Both the position numbers and the translations under genes were made by a program. A stretch of DNA of 36,441 nt from Candidatus Cacconaster merdequi (lineage in GTDB: Bacteria > Bacteroidota > Bacteroidia > Bacteroidales > UBA932), in contig JAGHVK010000024.1 in assembly GCA_018064345.1 (NCBI GenBank), positions 1-36,441 on the forward strand, written 5' to 3'. The notes under the pieces were generated by a model. It did no database searches, had not been told where the DNA came from, and saw only the letters and a list, made by a program, of their open reading frames with translations. This document shows positions 33,657-36,441 of the stretch, piece by piece (position 1 is the first letter of the stretch; each line of letters opens with the position of its first letter).

Positions 33657-35021
33657 ATGAGACACGACAACAGGAATGCCATAGATTTCGCTAATGAGCC
33701 GGTCGGAAAACTGTTCCGGCAGATGCTTGTACCTACGCTGATCGGGATGGTATCAATCGTGATACTCAATCTTACAGATGGAGCATTCGTGGGCCACGGA
33801 GCGGGTGCGGATGCGCTCGCGGCCATCAATATAGCAGCACCCATCTTCACCATTCTCAGCGGAATAGGCATCAACTTCGGAATAGGAGGTTCGGTAGTCG
33901 CAAGCATATATCTTTCAAGAGGGGAGACAAAGCCTGCGAGGATAAACGTCACCCAGGCATTTATCGGCAGCATTGCCGTATCGACGATTCTTTCCGGCAT
34001 CATGCTGTGCTCTCTCAAGGGAACCTGCCGGCTTTTCGGCAGCAATGAAGCACTGCTTCCTCTTGCCACTTCATATCTCAAATGGGTTGCAATCGGCTCG
34101 CCTCTTATGACTCTGCATATGGTCGGAGTCTTCCTGATAAGGCTTGACGGAAGTCCGAAGTATGCGATGGCCACTTCCATCGTCGGTACTGTCCTGAACA
34201 TCTTCCTGGACTGGCTTTTCATTTTTCCTTTCGGCTGGGGGCTTGAAGGCGCGGCAAAGGCTACAAGTTTCAGCTTTGCAATTGCCGGATTGATGGTTGT
34301 GTACTATTTTGTGAAGATGCCGAAGACTCTCAAACTGTACCGTCTGCGAAGAACGTGGAAATCGTTCTTCCTTACCCTCAGAAACCTTGGATATCAGACA
34401 CGTATGGGATTCTCTGCAATGCTGGGAGAGATAGCCGTCAGTGGAGCGGAGATTGCGGGGAATTATGTATTCATATACTATCTGGGTGAAGTTGGTGTGG
34501 CAGCCTACAGTGTCGTCTGCTACTGTTTTCCTGTAATCTTTATGATGGCCAATGCGATAGTACAGTCCGCCCAGCCTATTGTCAGTTTCGCCCACGGTGT
34601 GGATGACAGACATAGGCTGAAAGAGTCGTTCTCACTGATGATGAAATGGGGCACGCTTGCAGGACTCGTATGCAGCGCTCTGATATATTTCGGTGCACCT
34701 TACATAGCGATGCTTTTCCTTGATACAGGGGAGGCCGCATACCCGATTTGTGCAAAAGGGCTTTCACTCTTCGGAACCGGAGTTCTGTTCATTACGTTGA
34801 ATATCGTGATGATAGGCTATATGCAGAGCATCGAGCAGTCGGCACGTGCCACAATCGGTACTTTGCTGCGTGGCTTCATAATAGTCATTCCGAGTTTCAT
34901 ATTCCTGCCCGCAGTGGTTGGGGAGAAGGGTCTGTGGCTTGCAATTCCGCTCGCTGAGACGCTCACGTTCTTCATCATAATTGCGATTATGAGAAGAGTC
35001 GGCAACCGAATATCTCAGTAA
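33657..35021 (+). CDS. MATE family multidrug/Na+ antiporter
   Basis: The 454-residue protein has twelve predicted membrane spans in two halves. Its opening is typical of the family (NEPVGKLFRQMLVPTLIGM), followed by NLTDGAFVGHGAGADALAAINIAAPIF in segments and a central SAMLGEIAVSGAEIAGN. The MATE family exports cationic compounds with a Na+ or H+ gradient; the substrate is not predictable. An in-frame GTG at 33651 would place the start inside the predicted transcript start region, so the ATG at 33657 is preferred. The last 7 nt overlap the end of the convergent rarA gene. Confidence 0.93.
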   Translation: MRHDNRNAIDFANEPVGKLFRQMLVPTLIGMVSIVILNLTDGAFVGHGAGADALAAINIAAPIFTILSGIGINFGIGGSVVASIYLSRGETKPARINVTQAFIGSIAVSTILSGIMLCSLKGTCRLFGSNEALLPLATSYLKWVAIGSPLMTLHMVGVFLIRLDGSPKYAMATSIVGTVLNIFLDWLFIFPFGWGLEGAAKATSFSFAIAGLMVVYYFVKMPKTLKLYRLRRTWKSFFLTLRNLGYQTRMGFSAMLGEIAVSGAEIAGNYVFIYYLGEVGVAAYSVVCYCFPVIFMMANAIVQSAQPIVSFAHGVDDRHRLKESFSLMMKWGTLAGLVCSALIYFGAPYIAMLFLDTGEAAYPICAKGLSLFGTGVLFITLNIVMIGYMQSIEQSARATIGTLLRGFIIVIPSFIFLPAVVGEKGLWLAIPLAETLTFFIIIAIMRRVGNRISQ

Positions 35022-36319
35022 CCGTACTTTTTCCAGAGGGTCTGCAACCTGCGTCGAGTCTCGGCCTCGCGGGTGTTGTCGCCGGGTTCATAGAACTTTG
35101 TACCCTTAAGAGTATCAGGAAGAAACTCCTGGTCCACGAAGTTGCCTTCGAAGGAATGTGCGTATTTGTAGTCCTTCGCGTAGCCGAGTTCCTTCATAAG
35201 TTTTGTCGGAGCATTCCTCAGGTGCAGAGGGACAGGCGGCGCGCCGGCAGTGCTGCCAACAAGGGCAAGTGCCTCATCTATGGCAGTTATTGCCGAATTG
35301 CTCTTTGGTGATGAAGCAAGATATATGCAGGTTTCAGCGAGTATTATCCTTGCCTCCGGCATACCTATCTGGTGTACTGCATTGAAGCAGCTTTCGGCAA
35401 GGAGCGCAGCGTTGGGATTCGCCAGCCCGATGTCCTCGGAAGCGAGAATCAGCATCCTTCGCGCTATGAAGAGAGGGTCCTCGCCACCGGCAAGCATTCG
35501 GGCCATCCAATAAATGGCTCCATTCGGGTCGCTTCCGCGCATACTCTTTATGAATGCAGATATTATATCGTAGTGTTGTTCTCCGTTCTTGTCGTAAAGT
35601 GCAACATTCTCCTGAAGGCAATCGGTTACCGTCTTGTTGTCTATCACAAGCCTTTCGGCATCAGTTGGGAAAGATTGAACTGTTATGTCAAGGATATTCA
35701 GCAGCTTGCGTGCATCGCCACCGCTGAAACGGAACAACGCTTCCTTCTCCTTGACTTCAATATTCCTTGAAGCAAGATAGCTGTCTTGTGTGAGCGCCCT
35801 TGTCAGAAGTGTATCTAAGTCTTTGATTTCAAGACTTTTAAGTACATAGACCTGGCAGCGGGAGAGGAGAGGGGTTATCACCTCGAATGAAGGATTCTCG
35901 GTTGTAGCGCCTATCAATGTGATTGTTCCGCTTTCAACTGCACCGAGAAGTGCGTCCTGCTGTGATTTGTTGAAACGGTGGATTTCATCGATGAAAAGAA
36001 TCGGAGAGCCGGCTGTGGCGAACATCTTTCCTTTGTCCGCTTTCTCAATCACTGCGCGAACGTCCTTGACGCCTGAACTTATTGCGCTGAGAGTGAAGAA
36101 TTCCCGTTTCAGATTATTTGCTATGATGCGTGCAAGAGTAGTCTTCCCGACACCAGGAGGACCCCAAAGTATGAATGAGGATATATTTCCGCTCTCAATC
36201 ATCTTGCGCAGAACCGCACCTTTTCCCACAAGATGCTCCTGGCCCACGTATTCGTCAAGATTGCGGGGGCGGAGCCTCTCTGGCAGAGGAATCATATTCT
36301 GGAGCGAAGGATTATCCAT
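35015..36319 (-). CDS. rarA: Replication-associated recombination protein A (AAA+ ATPase)
   Basis: RarA (MgsA) is a clamp-loader-like AAA+ ATPase acting at stalled replication forks. The 434-residue protein has PLPERLRPRNLDEYVGQEHL, Walker A GPPGVGKT (53-60), Walker B LFIDEIHRFNKSQQD and sensor TTENPSFEV. The C-terminal tetramerisation region carries SAFIKSMRGSDPNGAIYWMARM and ASEDIGLANP. All motifs are intact and the length is usual. No promoter match was found in the 85 bp upstream. Confidence 0.95.
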   Translation of the reverse strand: MDNPSLQNMIPLPERLRPRNLDEYVGQEHLVGKGAVLRKMIESGNISSFILWGPPGVGKTTLARIIANNLKREFFTLSAISSGVKDVRAVIEKADKGKMFATAGSPILFIDEIHRFNKSQQDALLGAVESGTITLIGATTENPSFEVITPLLSRCQVYVLKSLEIKDLDTLLTRALTQDSYLASRNIEVKEKEALFRFSGGDARKLLNILDITVQSFPTDAERLVIDNKTVTDCLQENVALYDKNGEQHYDIISAFIKSMRGSDPNGAIYWMARMLAGGEDPLFIARRMLILASEDIGLANPNAALLAESCFNAVHQIGMPEARIILAETCIYLASSPKSNSAITAIDEALALVGSTAGAPPVPLHLRNAPTKLMKELGYAKDYKYAHSFEGNFVDQEFLPDTLKGTKFYEPGDNTREAETRRRLQTLWKKYGY

Positions 36320-36389
36320 AATTTTCTATTTCTGGGATTCACTTAACATAATATAAATTGTGTAAATAATATATCATGCTTCGTGAACC

Positions 36390-36405
36390 ATTTCAAAACA
36401 GGTTC
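36390..36405 (-). repeat. Copy of the dispersed GAACCTGTTTTGAAAT motif
   Basis: This minus-strand copy is exactly the same as 33571-33586. Its first base is the last base of a TAG stop codon (36405-36407) ending the partial minus-strand frame at the right edge. Confidence 0.6.
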
Positions 36406-36441
36406 TAAATCTCATCCTTTGTAAGCGGAGCAAGAATCATA
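36405..36441 (-). CDS. C-terminal end of a minus-strand gene (partial)
   Basis: Read leftward from the right edge, a frame ends ILAPLTKDEI followed by TAG at 36405-36407. Only about 11 codons are in the window, so no family can be assigned. The call rests on the open frame and on the post-stop motif that follows directly, as at other gene ends here. Confidence 0.3.
   Translation of the reverse strand, partial: MILAPLTKDEI

Noticed and set aside
1..36441. Mobile elements, prophage, defence islands or CRISPR
   Set aside because: No transposase, integrase, phage structural gene, restriction-modification gene or spaced direct-repeat array was found; the XRE regulator has no phage neighbours and the tRNA-Gly is not flanked by an integrase.

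Overview
The window looks like a chromosomal segment from an anaerobic, amino-acid-fermenting member of the Bacteroidales. This rests on several cues: -7 boxes of the Bacteroides type (TAnnTTTG) before many genes, few Shine-Dalgarno sequences, short secreted lipoproteins, a 'putative porin' family protein, an XRE regulator with a Bacteroidetes-style C-terminal tail, and the gene content. I cannot name a genus. No transposase, integrase, phage gene or CRISPR array is visible.

Left part (1-10.5 kb). The window opens inside the 3' end of a probable CDP-alcohol phosphatidyltransferase gene. Next come a TolB-like beta-propeller lipoprotein (minus strand, with a clear promoter and terminator), an M28-type peptidase, a tRNA-Gly(CCC) and an FtsX/LolC-type permease. 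A tightly packed minus-strand operon runs from about 10.49 to 3.93 kb. It encodes a fused nicotinate phosphoribosyltransferase-nicotinamidase, a large putative porin, an MltF-like lytic transglycosylase and an M23 (LytM) lipoprotein. The first three genes overlap as TGATG.

Middle (10.5-13 kb). A serine-hydrolase lipoprotein of the beta-lactamase fold converges on an XRE regulator gene. Upstream of the regulator is a 622-bp AT-rich gene-free stretch. It carries several near-perfect copies of a palindrome, TTACA-N2-TGTAA, one of which overlaps the predicted promoter of the regulator itself.

Right-centre (13-31 kb). queA is followed by a new promoter-like sequence, a membrane protein and a PlsC-type acyltransferase. 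These run directly into an uninterrupted same-strand lysine fermentation cluster: atoD, kal, kce, kdd, kamA, kamB, kamC, kamD, kamE, atoA, crt, hbd, bcd, etfB, etfA, with luxS beyond a strong hairpin. KamA (lysine 2,3-aminomutase) makes beta-lysine and KamDE (B12/PLP 5,6-aminomutase) makes 3,5-diaminohexanoate. Kdd oxidises and deaminates it. Kce cleaves the product with acetyl-CoA to 3-aminobutyryl-CoA and acetoacetate, and Kal removes ammonia to give crotonyl-CoA. Bcd-EtfAB reduces crotonyl-CoA to butyryl-CoA, and AtoDA swaps CoA from butyryl-CoA to acetoacetate, releasing butyrate. Crt and Hbd connect acetoacetyl-CoA back to crotonyl-CoA. A thiolase, a lysine transporter and a dedicated regulator are not in the window. 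KamB (P-loop protein) and KamC (MutS-like ATPase core) have no assigned catalytic step and are the best candidates here for an under-described function.

Right end (31-36.4 kb). An M1 aminopeptidase lipoprotein, a MATE transporter with an almost leaderless promoter arrangement, rarA, and the last codons of a further minus-strand gene.
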